Assembly: GCA_964019055.1 (NCBI GenBank)
Contig: OZ025207.1
Location: forward strand, 22,753,617-22,817,616
Direction of reading: 5' to 3'
DNA length: 64,000 nt
From: Anthopleura xanthogrammica
Taxonomy: Eukaryota; Cnidaria; Anthozoa; Actiniaria; Actiniidae
Shown piece by piece: positions 21,701-32,800 of the stretch (the first letter of the stretch is position 1; each line of letters opens with the position of its first letter). The notes below the pieces were generated by a model. The model did no database searches and was not told the origin of the DNA. It saw only the letters and a program-made list of their open reading frames with translations. Position numbers and translations under genes: made by a program.

Positions 21701-24285
21701 CAGTAGCGAGTACACGGTATATGCGTGCTGTTGATACGGTATGCGGTGTCGGTACGATATGTGGTGTTGACCAGTACGGTATGTGCGTGCTGTTGATACG
21801 GTACGCGGTGTCGGTACGGTATGCGGTGTCGGTACGATATGTAGTGTTTACCAGTACGGTATGTCCGTGCTGTTGATACGGTATGCAGTGTCTGTACGAT
21901 ATGTGGTGTTGACCAGTACGGTATGTGCGTGCTGTTGATACGTTACGCGGTGTCGGTACGGTATGCGGTGTCGGTACGGTATGTGGTGTTGACCAGTACG
22001 GTATGTGCGTGCTGTTGATACGGTATGCGGTGTCGGTACGGTATGTGGTGTTAACCAGTACGGTATGTGCGTGCTGTTGATACGGTATGCAGTGTCTGTA
22101 CGATATGTGGTGTTGACCAGTACGGTATGTGCGTGCTGTTGATACGATATGTGGTGTCGGTACGATATGCAGTGTCTGTACGATATGTGGTGTTGACCAG
22201 TACGGTATGTGCGTGCTGTTGATACGGTACGCGGTGTCGGTACGGTATGCGGTGTCGGTACGGTATGTGGTGTTAACCAGTACGGTATGTGCGTGCTGTT
22301 GATACGGTATGTGGTATCAGTACGGTACATGGTGTCGGTACGGTATGTCAGTCGTATCAGTACAGTATATGCGTGTTGTTGATACGGTATACGGTGTCGG
22401 TACGGTACATCGTGTCGGTACGGTATGTGGTGTTGGTACAGCCGGTATGTGATGTCGGTAAGTCATGTGTCACTTGTACGGCATGTGGATATTTCAAGTG
22501 TCGGTACGCGGTATTTTGGTATCGGTACTGTAGTATATGTACAGTATACGGTATGTGATGCTTTATGTGGTGTTGGTACATAGGAACTCAATGCTGCCAA
22601 AGATATCGCTGTAAACAGCACAGCTGACAATAGCTGGAACACAAACATCGACCAGTTCAAATGGCGCGTGGCCAACGCATGTGAAGATCTGTTGGCTGTA
22701 TTTGAAGTAAAAAAGACGGGCAGTAAGTTAACAGCACTAGATTTTCCCCCTGCTTCAGACAAGACAGCCATCAACACTGTACTGGACAAAGAAATGCCTA
22801 ACCATAAGGCCATCATCAAGGCAGAGGTAAAAATATACTAGCTACATAACAGGGCTTTCTACAGTTCGTTTCAGTGACCACGAATAATAGTTCCAATTCA
22901 AGGATGGAGTAGCTGCGCATAGTCATATAGCAAAACTACAATTTATCATGCGCGGCAACTCCAACCTCGACTTAGAACTATTATCCGTGTGTCGTGAGCA
23001 GCAAGACAGGGTGGGGCACAGGGAGTACGCGTGACGCGTGATTCGGCTTTTTTCAAACCGTGATGTGTGCTAATTCAAAAACATTAGTCTGTGATTCGTG
23101 AATTTCGGACCCACCGAAATTTTTTCTCGCCAAATCTCAAAAAAAATCCACCAGCATTACATTACCCAAGAAGAAAACATGTCCGTAACGTAGAATAATG
23201 AAGAAATAGAAAACGCACGTCCGTGCTGTGTGCAGTTACAAAGCACGCGTGGATTGGCAGAACACTTGAGAAGTGTTAGGAGAAGCATGGCGCGTAGTGC
23301 AGTGCTTCTCAACACTTCTCAAGTGTTCTGACAATCCCCAAGTGCTTTATAGCTCAGCGAGCAAGTTATTTTTTTCTTTTATAAAATACATATTACGATA
23401 ATCGTTATTTTGGATTCGAATGATGCTCTCATAAATCACGCGCCCTCAACCAATCAGAATACGAGATTAATAACAGTTATTTTTATGAATTCCTTTAGGT
23501 TCAAAAGCACCTTACCGCAGCAGTCAACAGCCTGGCCAAGAAGAGTGCAAACAAAGCGGTGAAGTCGTTGATTCGTGCGCCACTGTCGACGAAAATCAAG
23601 TCTGGCTTCAACACCGAAGTACGTCCCGATGTGTTGGACGCAGCCAAAGCTGCTGCAAAAGCAGAAACTACTATTGTCATGAATAGCTACATGTCTGATA
23701 TCAATAAACATGCTGCTATTCCTGTATATGGGATTTCCACACTGAAGACGTGGATGGAAGACCATGTTGCGCCCACGGCTAAAAAGGAGGCAGTTAAGAA
23801 AGGTATACATCCGTTTATAAATGCAGTAGAATCCTGGATATAAGCCCCCCTGGTTATAAGCCCGGTAGTCTGCTAACACAAATATCCCCCTCCCCCCTCC
23901 GTGCGTGTATATGCACGACTGTGCTCACTGGAATGTGAAATATATCACCCTTCTTTTGTTTGACTGCACGAGATATCGCGAAGGTTCGTTATCGCAAAAA
24001 CGGCTAATGAAAAAATAGAAAACAATCAAAAAGCAAAGATTTATAACAGATATTTTATAATGCTTCGTAGCTCTTGAAGCAGCGAATGCCACCATTCAGC
24101 TGCCACCAGCACAGGTCAAAATGATGAAAATCTCCAAAACAGCGAGAGAAGAAGTAATGAAAGAGTATGATGAAAAAGTCAAGCAAGTCGCCAAAGAGGC
24201 AGCAGAAGAGGTCATCAAGAAAGCTTTAAAGGAAGGAAATAAACCCAAAACAAATAGTTCACAAAAGGCAACTTCTCCTGCATAA
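18753..24285 (+). CDS. Novel repeat-helix membrane-protein family, copy 1 (7 exons)
   Basis: Join: 18753-18905, 19477-19624, 20639-20737, 21496-21671, 22584-22826, 23499-23802, 24071-24285, giving 445 aa. All junctions are GT-AG and phases close. I do not recognise the family. Residues 1-95 are a low-complexity acidic helix with four-residue period (VEEA/VEQA). Then come a Trp-containing linker (GFWKNM), one hydrophobic segment (about 102-119, VIAGLTTGLVMLGINKAI), and roughly 320 residues rich in Ala/Lys predicted by eye to be helical. The core conserved with the two paralogues downstream is W210-x-x-NID-x-F, FPPASDK (about 247) and INKHAAIPVYG (341-351). The Cys pair of the paralogues is replaced by Ser204/Asn208. 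No signal peptide. It probably anchors in a membrane with a helical cytosolic part; this is inference. A bZIP or other known family is not supported. Confidence 0.85.
19030..19430 (+). repeat. CTCAG-rich degenerate minisatellite
   Basis: Intron 1 of novel gene 1 holds many variants of CCTCCTCAGGGACC and two adjacent copies of TCTCAGAGGTAGACTTTAGA, plus a poly-G run near 19169. It is non-coding. Confidence 0.6.
20105..20420 (-). repeat. 57-bp tail repeat, about 6 units
   Basis: Units of about 57 bp containing AACCTCTGGGCTGATCTAAG and GGCTAACTCACAGATC. They directly abut a reverse-oriented SINE-like body at 20421-20580, so the array reads as that element's amplified 3' tail. The same unit makes the satellite at 39445-40920. 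Confidence 0.8.
20421..20580 (-). repeat. SINE-like element body and head
   Basis: Read on the minus strand it runs from ATCAGTTGTGGCATAATGGT through a GCACTCGCCTCTCACCTCT A-box-like zone, then CTTGATTCGAGAGG-type body into the 57-bp tail units. Structure matches 31868-32200 and 35125-35510. Confidence 0.65.
20800..20905. repeat. Inverted repeat
   Basis: AAAGGTTTCAGTATGAGACTC and GAGCCTCGTACTGAAACCTTT are complementary arms around about 65 bp. Lies in intron 3 of novel gene 1, whose remaining length also holds the dispersed ~125-bp repeat (20934-21085). Confidence 0.55.
20934..21085. repeat. Dispersed ~125-bp repeat (3 copies in window)
   Basis: Shares CTCCAAATGGTGGTCAAACA-type, CTGACCACCATGTGCTGTCA and CATTCCGCACGAGACAG phrases with 341-465 and 8085-8205. 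All three copies have the same orientation. Nature unknown; no terminal repeats are visible. Confidence 0.65.
21672..22580 (+). repeat. GTACGGTA minisatellite in intron 4 of novel gene 1
   Basis: About 900 bp of variants of GGTGTTGACCAGTACGGTAT, GTGCGTGCTGTTGATACGGT and GCGGTGTCGGTACGGTAT, with period near 60 and internal half-repeats. It fills the intron between exons 4 and 5. The long minus-strand open frame across it exists only because the period avoids stops. Confidence 0.85.
23235..23345. repeat. Inverted repeat, AACACTT family
   Basis: GGATTGGCAGAACACTTGAG and AAGTGTT pair with AACACTTCTCAAGTGTTCTG and ACAATCC on the right. Lies in intron 5 of novel gene 1. Confidence 0.6.
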
Positions 24286-24462
24286 AGCATTTGTGTCTCC
24301 AGTTAATACATTCTTTAAAATATTAGAGAAAAACTCCGTATAAATCTAAGCTTAAAATTTTCATCTCGACCACTTGTTATGTTGATGCCGATTCTATTGT
24401 TGTCAATCATTTTGTATTTGTAATGTTATGAATATAAATTTGTAAACTAGATGAGTTATATT

Positions 24463-24608
24463 TAGAGTGATTCTCATAAACCCGTGAAATACACTTTAGT
24501 GTATTATGCATTACTTCACTCTAATTCTTTTGTTTTCTATCGTGTTTATCTGACTGTTACACTTTAATAAGCACACTTTGTTTCACGGGTTAATGAAAAC
24601 CACTCTAA
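24463..24608. repeat. MITE, CACTCTAA family
   Basis: Begins AGAGTGATTCTCATAAACCC with GTGAAATACACTTTAGTGTA inside, and ends with TTTCACGGGTTAATGAAAAC followed by CACTCTAA, an imperfect reverse complement. Related to 25497-25646. Confidence 0.65.
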
Positions 24609-25496
24609 CCTGTGAAATAGGTAGACAAGTACACTAATAGATGTTAGACAAACTGACTAAACTAAAAAAAACATCAATGGAAAAAAATTTAATGAAAAAA
24701 TATCATATTTACGTAGTTTTCACAAAATCTTCAGCTCGAAGCTACGTCTTTGAAATAACAGCAAAACGTACAAAAAAAGCTTCAAAGTTGCCTGACAAGA
24801 GCTGTCACGCAGCTATACAATTTGAAATTTTGGAAATCGAAAAAAAAAATTAACAATCGGATGCGCTTCTAAAATTTTCCCCAGCTATCATGATTGTATT
24901 GGAACCATTACCCTCGGTAATATAAGCTAAAAATAAAATGTTGACTGCAGGAAATGAAATATAATTCTTTTGATTTTATATCGAATAGATTTCCGTACTT
25001 TATTCATCTTTGTTCTGATCATTTGTAGTTAGCATGTGGAGTTCGCTTTCATTGTCATTGTGGTTGAAGGAGGGCACTTTGTATTGTATCTCCTAGTGAA
25101 ATGAAGGACACCCTTCCCGCCCACCGCACCACTGTCTTAAATTTTCATATACCACACCCCAAAACTGAATCATTGTTCACTTAATTCCTGTTATGTGACT
25201 TTATTTTTCTCCTCGTCTTTACATAACTTGAATGCTTCCCCCCGAATCTGTATTAATTTCTGTGGTCACAAAACTTTAGGGGCATTCCCTTTTCCCCCAC
25301 GATGTTTTTTAATCGTGGTACAGGCGTGACCTGTTTAGTTAACTCCATAAGAAAGGCCGTCAGAGGTCTTTTTCCTAAACTTAAGCCCAATGTGGCTTTT
25401 GAGTATTTTATTTGTCAAGATGATACTTTAATTTCTTTATTTTTGTAGCATGAATTATTCATTACTTTTTGCGGATTTTATTAGCTGTATTCTAGG

Positions 25497-25646
25497 TATA
25501 GAGTGCAAACAGTATATCCGTGAAACATTAGTTATACTAAATAGTACAATTTTATGCAAATTCTATTGTTTTCTATTGTTTAATTAGCACTATTTTGTGC
25601 TATTTAGTAATTTGTATTTCACGGATATATTGGTTGCACTCTAATA
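25497..25646. repeat. MITE, CACTCTAA family
   Basis: Begins ATAGAGTGCAAACAGTATAT then CCGTGAAA, and ends TTTCACGGATATATTGG with TTGCACTCTAAT. Its ends resemble those of 24463-24608 while the centre differs. Confidence 0.65.
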
Positions 25647-26334
25647 ATGCAAGAGTTTTGATAATAATAATGGTAGGCAGCGGAGGTGCCCTGGCCTAGC
25701 ATTCAGCCCCAAATTGTTGGGTATAAGAGGGTGTCAATGGGGCTCACAGTCAACTGACAATTGGCCTAAAACTTGGTAGTTAACTGACAAATCAAAATTA
25801 ACAGTTAACTGACATTTCTGTTATTTTGGTTCAATATTATGGCTAGCGCTTGTATAATGAATTAGTAGTTTACTGACAATCGGGTACCCCCATTTGCACC
25901 CTCGTATAAATTTAACTTGGCATCACAAAAGCGACGTAATGTTCATCGAAGAGAATGCTCGATCAAAGGCCTATTTTGGGTGCTTCACTGCAAATTGTAA
26001 ATACACTGCCGAGGATAATGTTTTCAGGTGGATCAGAGAATGCCGTGCGTGATCTATGATGGCAGGCACCTCAACTTTTCAAACCGCTCCTCCGCCGACT
26101 ATGGGTAACATTATCTGCACCAACGTCCTCTTATCTAACCGGTTTAGAATAACAATTATATTCAAAGGTTGTTGAGCTGAAGGACGCAAGCCCTTTGACG
26201 TACGAGGTTTATTAGTTCCTGTATAGCTGTAGCTTACCAACTTCCGTTATTTGAGAGTGGGTATACTTGAAGAGGTGCATTAGCCCTTGTCAATTATAAG
26301 CACTGACAAGTATAGAGCTTTCAAGTGCGCTGAA

Positions 26335-26550
26335 AAACGACTTCTGGTCCAAAAGGAAATGCAGTTTCATAAAGATTTTTCTTAATTTTTGTTCGTGACA
26401 GGATTTGTTGTCCAAATTAAGTTCTACGTGTTCAGGCGAAGGTTAAATCATTGAGGACTTTTTGTCCTTTACTAATTTGCCCGGTGGGTTTCGTGAGCAG
26501 TTGGACCCGGAAATACGTCACAACTTTTGAAATAGCTTTATAAGATCCAA
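26335..26550 (+). promoter_or_regulatory. CRE/ETS-ended block upstream of novel gene 2
   Basis: Second copy of the block at 17381-17575, ending GACCCGGAAATACGTCACAACTT-like at about 26506-26528. It is followed directly by TATA-like GCTTTATAAG. The ATG of novel gene 2 is about 275 bp downstream. Homology of the block to intronic and intergenic copies indicates that it is a mobile repeat. Confidence 0.55.
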
Positions 26551-26804
26551 TAACAATACGAGATTTTAACGGATTTTGTCCTACCAATCACGCATTGACG
26601 TCTATCGTGACCACAGCCTGCTTCAAACAGAAGGAATTCACGTGACAAACACGTCATCATTAATGACAGGATCCGGTCCACCTCCATGTGTTCCGCTTAT
26701 CAGTCCTCCTGCTCCGAGAGACGTGTTCCACTCCTGTGCTATAATATTAAGTTTGGTTCGCTCTGAATAAGTTCCCAAAGTCGAATAAAGACAATTAAGG
26801 AGCT

Positions 26805-29800
26805 ATGGCATCAGCGATTGTAGAAGAGGTAGTTGAAGAGATTGTGGAAGAAGCTGTCGAGGAGACTGTTGAAGAAACAGTAGAGAACGCAGTAGAAAAC
26901 GCTGTCGAAGATGCAGTTGAAGAAGCAGTAGAGGAATCTGTTGAAGAAGTGAGTTACGTTTAGTCTTCTTCTACTCGTTTCTCTATTTATGGACCTGCTT
27001 ACTCGATGCATAGCTAGATAGGAAAGTCATGCAAATGAATCTTTCCCTACTGAAAGAACCGTTTTTTTTTTTTTGTCAAGCAGTGGAAAACCTTGATACA
27101 GGGTTTCAGGTCACTCTAAGGTCAATATTTTTGGTGTAAATACAGACCTTAACAGCTATGCATTGCGGAATATTGAGCCTTTTTCAAATTTGAGGGACAC
27201 TTTGCGTAAGTTAAACAAAATAGTTTTCATGTGCAGTGAAATAACAAGCTATTGTATTTATGCAAATTAAAGTGTCCCTCAAAGTCTAAAGTCAAAAGCA
27301 GGATTAGAAGGCGGGTATTCTTCGAGTTACGCGCTTCGAGTTACGTGCTAGACCACACCCAAATTTGTCTTTGCGCGTAACTCGAAGACACTAAAGGTTG
27401 TTTGTGAGTTCGAGTTTTCCGCACATCGCGTAACTCGAACACGGTAAGAAGTTTTAATGAATTCGAGTTACGCTCTACTGCGAATTCTAAGTTTAAAAGA
27501 GCAATACTTTCAAGTTTTTGATTCTCATTTATATTTTCTGTTTATTACCACTACTTCACAAAAATATCATATCATATGATCTAACACGTCATCACGGACA
27601 AAGTATTTTGTAATAATTGAGGTTGAACATTGAGGTTAAGATCTATAATAATGGAAATTAGACGGCTCGAAGTCGATCTGTTCACATTTTTAATTAAGTT
27701 TATTAGTGCATAATGTTCGTAAACCCTTTGATGCACGTTTTGTCGCTTGCGTGACTACGAAGCAATGTCTCCATGTCAAGGTTGGACTTGATGTGTTCAT
27801 ATATTTACTGAATTTTATCAAGGTCAACCTCTACTTGGAGCACACTCAAACGAATTCGAAAAGGTGTATATATCCCTTAATTTTTCACATTATTTTTGAT
27901 CTTCGTGAAAATTAAAAAATGTGAAATGTGCTAGATTTTCAACTGCAAAGCAAAAAGAATTCACTAACATATGAAAAGTCTTTCGAAAAACAATTGAAAT
28001 ACGAACTTAAGTAGACAGTAGGCCCAGTACGTGATTGACATAAGCAAACACAATTTGTGATCGACGCTCAAACTGCTCAAGAAACAAAAATAAATGTTAG
28101 TAAATGACGGTCGGAACAGGGAACACTGATTGGCTTTTTATGTTGTTGCAATATTATCACTGACTATCATTACCATTATTATCTTTCTCTTCTTACTAGT
28201 ATCTGACCCCTAGTATCTCCAAAAAGGTGAAAAAGAAACTTTGAACATTGATATATTTAGGGATGTTTTAAATATCAATAATTATATCAATAATTATTAT
28301 AGTTACTGTTAATTTTATGCCGGATCATTTGAACTTTTAATATAGTCACAAGAATTTACCACGTTTTTCGATTTTTGTCGTGATATTTTTCAAAACGATT
28401 CATTAGTTGCGAAATATAATTACGATATATTTTAGATGAGAACCATGTCATGAATTGTACCTTAAAAAATTACTTTTATACATTTTTATTGACTTTTATA
28501 TCTAATTTTATAAAACTCATGAATAATTAATGAGGAAAACACAATAGAAATCATTGTCCGTGGATTTGCATAAACTTTAACTCTAATTTTCTCAGCCAAA
28601 TTCAATTTTATCTTTAAAATTTTAGTAGAACATGAATGCATACACCTAGACGTTTCATAAGTAATATACAATATGAGTGGCCGTGTTGTATCAGATATAC
28701 AACCACGAGCCGAAGGTTCGCCTTCGGCTCGTGTTTGTATATCTGATACAACACGGCCACTCATATTGTATATATTACATATAAAATGGCTAATTGATTT
28801 ATTGCAAATAAACCTTTGTATATTCTTTTTATATTCGCAGTAGAGCGTAACTCGAATTCATTAAAACTTCTTATCGTGTTCGAGTTACGCGATGTGCGGA
28901 AAACTTGAACTCACAAACAACCTTTAGTGTCTTCGAGTTACGCGCAAGTTGTGGCAAAGACAAATGTGGGTGTGGTCGAGCGCGTAACTCGAAAAGCGCG
29001 TAACTCGATGCGAGAACTCGAAGAATGCCCGATCCCGAGAAACTAGAATTTCAGGCCCGTAGAACAGGCCTCTGCAGAACAGGAGTTTAAATCTTTACGT
29101 AGAATTCATTTTTCTATTTAAGTTAACTTCTGGGGTATTACACTGCAACCTTATTACTAATTGTCTTAAGCTTTTTTATCGGTACGCTCAAACTACTTAC
29201 AAACGCACACGCCGTACGTGGTAGACCTAAACATCTTGAAAAATATTATTTTGTGGGTTATATGTCAATGGTTACGGAGTAATAGTAGTATAGTAGAATA
29301 TATCAATCTAGCGGCGATCTAGTAGTTGTGAACCCCCCATCCACGGATCCACCATCCTGTCCAGGATTTCCCTTGGAAGCATGCAAGCACCAACTGACAG
29401 TTTTTTAAAAGCTTTACCTCTGATATTTCTTTCTTAGGCAGTTGAAAATGCCGTTGAGGATGCTGTTGAGGAAGCAGTTGATGAGGCTGTGGAAGAAGAA
29501 GTTGGTGCAGATGTAGAAAACGCAGTGGGAAGCACTATAAAGAAAAAGATCGTTATGGCCATAGTCGGTGAGTAAGTTATAAAATATAGCCAGGATCAAC
29601 ACGTGTAGGCATTGTGCATAACCGGACATTTCGGTTGGGATAACCCCGGTACCGGGTTTTTAGTTCCTTCAAATGGAAAGCAAATATCTCAAATGGGAAA
29701 AGCCCGTTTGGGATTCAGTGAAAGAAAGTCCCAGCATCGTACCCAGGGTTTTGTCATTGGCCGTGATTGACGAGGGCCTAGAACTGGTATAAAACTGCAT

Positions 29801-32800
29801 GGAATGTGTAAATGGTACACAAAGCGTCCGTTTGGAAATACCGACCGGGAAAAGAGGGCTAGCTTTTCAGACGATCCGATAATAGACCTTTCTCGAATTC
29901 GCTTGACTGACCACAGAACTATAGATTCAAGGCGAGGCTGGAGTAGACAAATGCAGCAAATGTATGGATTTGAAAACTCCAGTCTGGACTTGGATTTTTT
30001 GTTCTGTGGTCATTCAAGAATTCGGGAAAGGTCTATTTCGGGAATTATCCTTTGGTTCGAACCTGAAACTCATAACGGGGTGGAAACGTATAACACTATA
30101 GACGCATCAAGAGTTCCGCGCTACTGCTCTAAGCGCATGCTCAGGGGATTAAAAAGTGGGATAAAATTTGTAAAATATGCTATATTTTAGTTGTATCTTT
30201 TTTGTCAAGCACAATTTCCACTAAATATTCAAGATCGCGTACCGTTAAGCGAATTCTGAATCAAATATACCGAAAAATTGCATATCATACAAAATATTAT
30301 CCCACTTTTTAATCCCCTGAGCATGCGCATTGAGCAGCAGCGCGGAACTCTTGATGCGTCTATATCCATGCTCCGGAACATTCAGATATGCAAATTAGAG
30401 TCTTTTGACCATATTTGGAATGTCAAGCTTGATTCAAGATGGCTGCTTCTAAGACATTCAAACTTCTCGCTGAATTTTCTGGCTCTCGGAGGAGTTTTAC
30501 TGGATATATCAATGGAATATACGGTACATCTGTCTTTAGTTTAATTTTGAGAGTTTTTGAAGCATGAGGACGGGATTTACAATGAAAAATTTGAATATTC
30601 CGGAGCATCGCACCAAAGAAATGTATAGCTGTTACACGTTTCAACTCCATTATGAGTTTCTGTTCGAACCATTTACCTCCCAACCGAAATTTTCGGATTA
30701 TTTTTCGTAAAAATGGTAAACATCCAAGTTTGTTACTTATCCCATAATACTAGTGTAGAGAGACGGGACCGCCATTTTAAATGGTCATTCAAGCCATGTG
30801 AAGGTCTAACCATTGAATGAAAGTTTATGAATCAAACCCGAGACCCCCCGAGGTGGAAGGAGAGTGCGCTACCCCTATAAGCCACCCTTGATTCCTCATT
30901 AAAAATTATCCCGGTTTGTTCGATCCTTCAGGGTTAATTGCGTCAGTGTTTGTGATCAGCCCGATCATTGACCTCATCAAAGCCGACACTGGAGCAGGAA
31001 AGAAGAAATGTGATATTGATGATGAAACCAAGAAGAAGGTGAGAAGTAAATAAATTGTTCGGCAGTGTATTGCCCGATTTCCCTGTTTCCCTGATTTTCC
31101 TTTCGACTGTTGTCTCGATTACCGAGCGCGTAGCAATGAAAACAGTGGTAACCTGATTGTTTTTCTGTATTATTCAGATGAATCGTTCAGAAGGCGTTCT
31201 CGATGTTTTGAGTGCTCTGCTCAAGGCTTGGAGTGAAGAACTGAAGAAATACGACGAGAAAGATTCTCTTGGAAAAGTAACGTACAGAGAATCTTCTGCT
31301 GACGCCGGTGGCGTGGTGTGGACCTTGTTCAACGACATGAAGGAGGTGGGTAGTTAGAGCAGAATTCATATGACTTTGAAAAGCTCGGTCCCGTATGCGT
31401 GCCTTGCCACGACCGTCATGTTTTTTTCTAGAATTTTGATTAGCTGATTTTTCTCGCGCAATGTGATTGGTCTGGTAGTGCCCTGTCCGTGTCCGTGTCG
31501 TGGCTAGGGTATTCGATAGAATGGAGAATAAATCAGATTTCGTGCCTTGCCGCGACCGTGAATTTTTCTAGAATTTTGGCTGATTTCTATGTTACGACCG
31601 CTTTCGTGCCGTGAACTTTTCACAGTCATACGAAAACTGCTCTAAAAGCTATTGCATGGAGGGGCTTTCATAGCAGCTAGCGTTGTTGGGTGTATATGTG
31701 TGTGAGAGGGAGGGGTGAGATGTTACGACAAACGATAAGATATATATATAGTTCCCCCTGTTGCTCTACGTCATCCTATGGAGAGATCATTCACATTAGC
31801 CATAACTATAAGATTTTATCTAAATTGGACTTCCTGTGGTTGCGGGAATTTGTTGGCATTGGTAGTGCAATTGTTTGACGCCAGCTCTGGGTTCTTTCTA
31901 GACTCTAGGCTGGTAATGCACTCACTTCTCACCTCTGGGGTCTCAGGTTCGATTCCTGTACTCGGCATCACCTGTGAATAGAGTTTGTTAGGTCTCTCCC
32001 TTGATTCAAGGGTTTTCTCGGCTGGGTTCTCCGGTTTTCCCCTATAAAACCTAACAAGCTAAATTTCAATTACATCTATGAGTTAACCAAGCCCTCACTT
32101 AGATCAGTCCTTAAGTTGTGTCATTGTTAGAACTGTGAGTTTGCCGTGCCTTGACTTAGATCAGCCCAGAGCCGGGTTGTTTCAGGGTTCGATCGATAAA
32201 ATTTGAAAGTCACTAAGCGCCCACTCAATGTAATGGATTATCCTCTTCTTACACTTTCACAGGAGCTTAAAAAGGCTCAACGAATCACCGACGACTGCAA
32301 AGACAACTGCAATTGGAAAGCAAATATTGATCAATTTGAGCTGTACGTTGTCCAGGCAGCATACAATGTGAACGCCATTTTCCTTGCCAAAGATCACGCT
32401 TCGGTCATGAAGAAAAAAAATTTCCCGCCAGAGTCGGATCGCCAGAAGATGACTGATGCATTCAATAAGTACTACGACCAGGACTGGCAGACGATCATCA
32501 AAATGAATGTAAGTGCTGCACTCGGAATAGACCCCTTGCAGCACGTCGCAATTGGAGCTCGATTTGGAGGACAAAAAATTAAAGTTCCAATTCTCAGGAG
32601 ATTGAAATTCCTCCAAATTGAGCTGCTTTGATCCCCTCATAGTGCAATGCTTTCTCATTTCAGACCACGTGTCTTTGTCTTGAGAATAGGATTCTTTGTT
32701 TGAGTTGTATCCATTTCCTTGTGTCTTTTCTAATGCGGAACCGTTAAACAAAGAAATGATACTCTAGGGAATGACACGTGGTCTGTAATGGGAAAACATT

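Larger units (their letters stand above)
24286..26804. other. Intergenic between novel genes 1 and 2
   Basis: Holds two inverted-repeat elements of one family (24463-24608, 25497-25646), AT-rich unique DNA, and the CRE/ETS block directly before gene 2. Short open frames here show no recognisable domains. Confidence 0.5.

Noticed and set aside
21848..22330. 160-codon minus-strand open frame rich in Thr/His/Pro/Tyr
   Set aside because: It lies wholly inside the intron 4 minisatellite; the period is free of stops in that frame, and no start or splice context supports it.
23559..23843. Single-exon reading of exon 6 of novel gene 1 continuing past 23802
   Set aside because: The paralogues splice at the same phase (AAG AAA G / GTATAC), and the last exon at 24071 restores homology; the extension into VESWI is intron.
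27706..27915. 69-codon frame inside the 1.7-kb element as a possible transposase piece
   Set aside because: Too short, no DDE-type motif, and the corresponding part of the truncated copy at 51289-52492 shows no longer frame.
29804..30190. 128-codon plus-strand open frame
   Set aside because: Crosses two palindromic elements (29884-30034 and the arm starting 30099); no homologous exon in paralogues and no domain.
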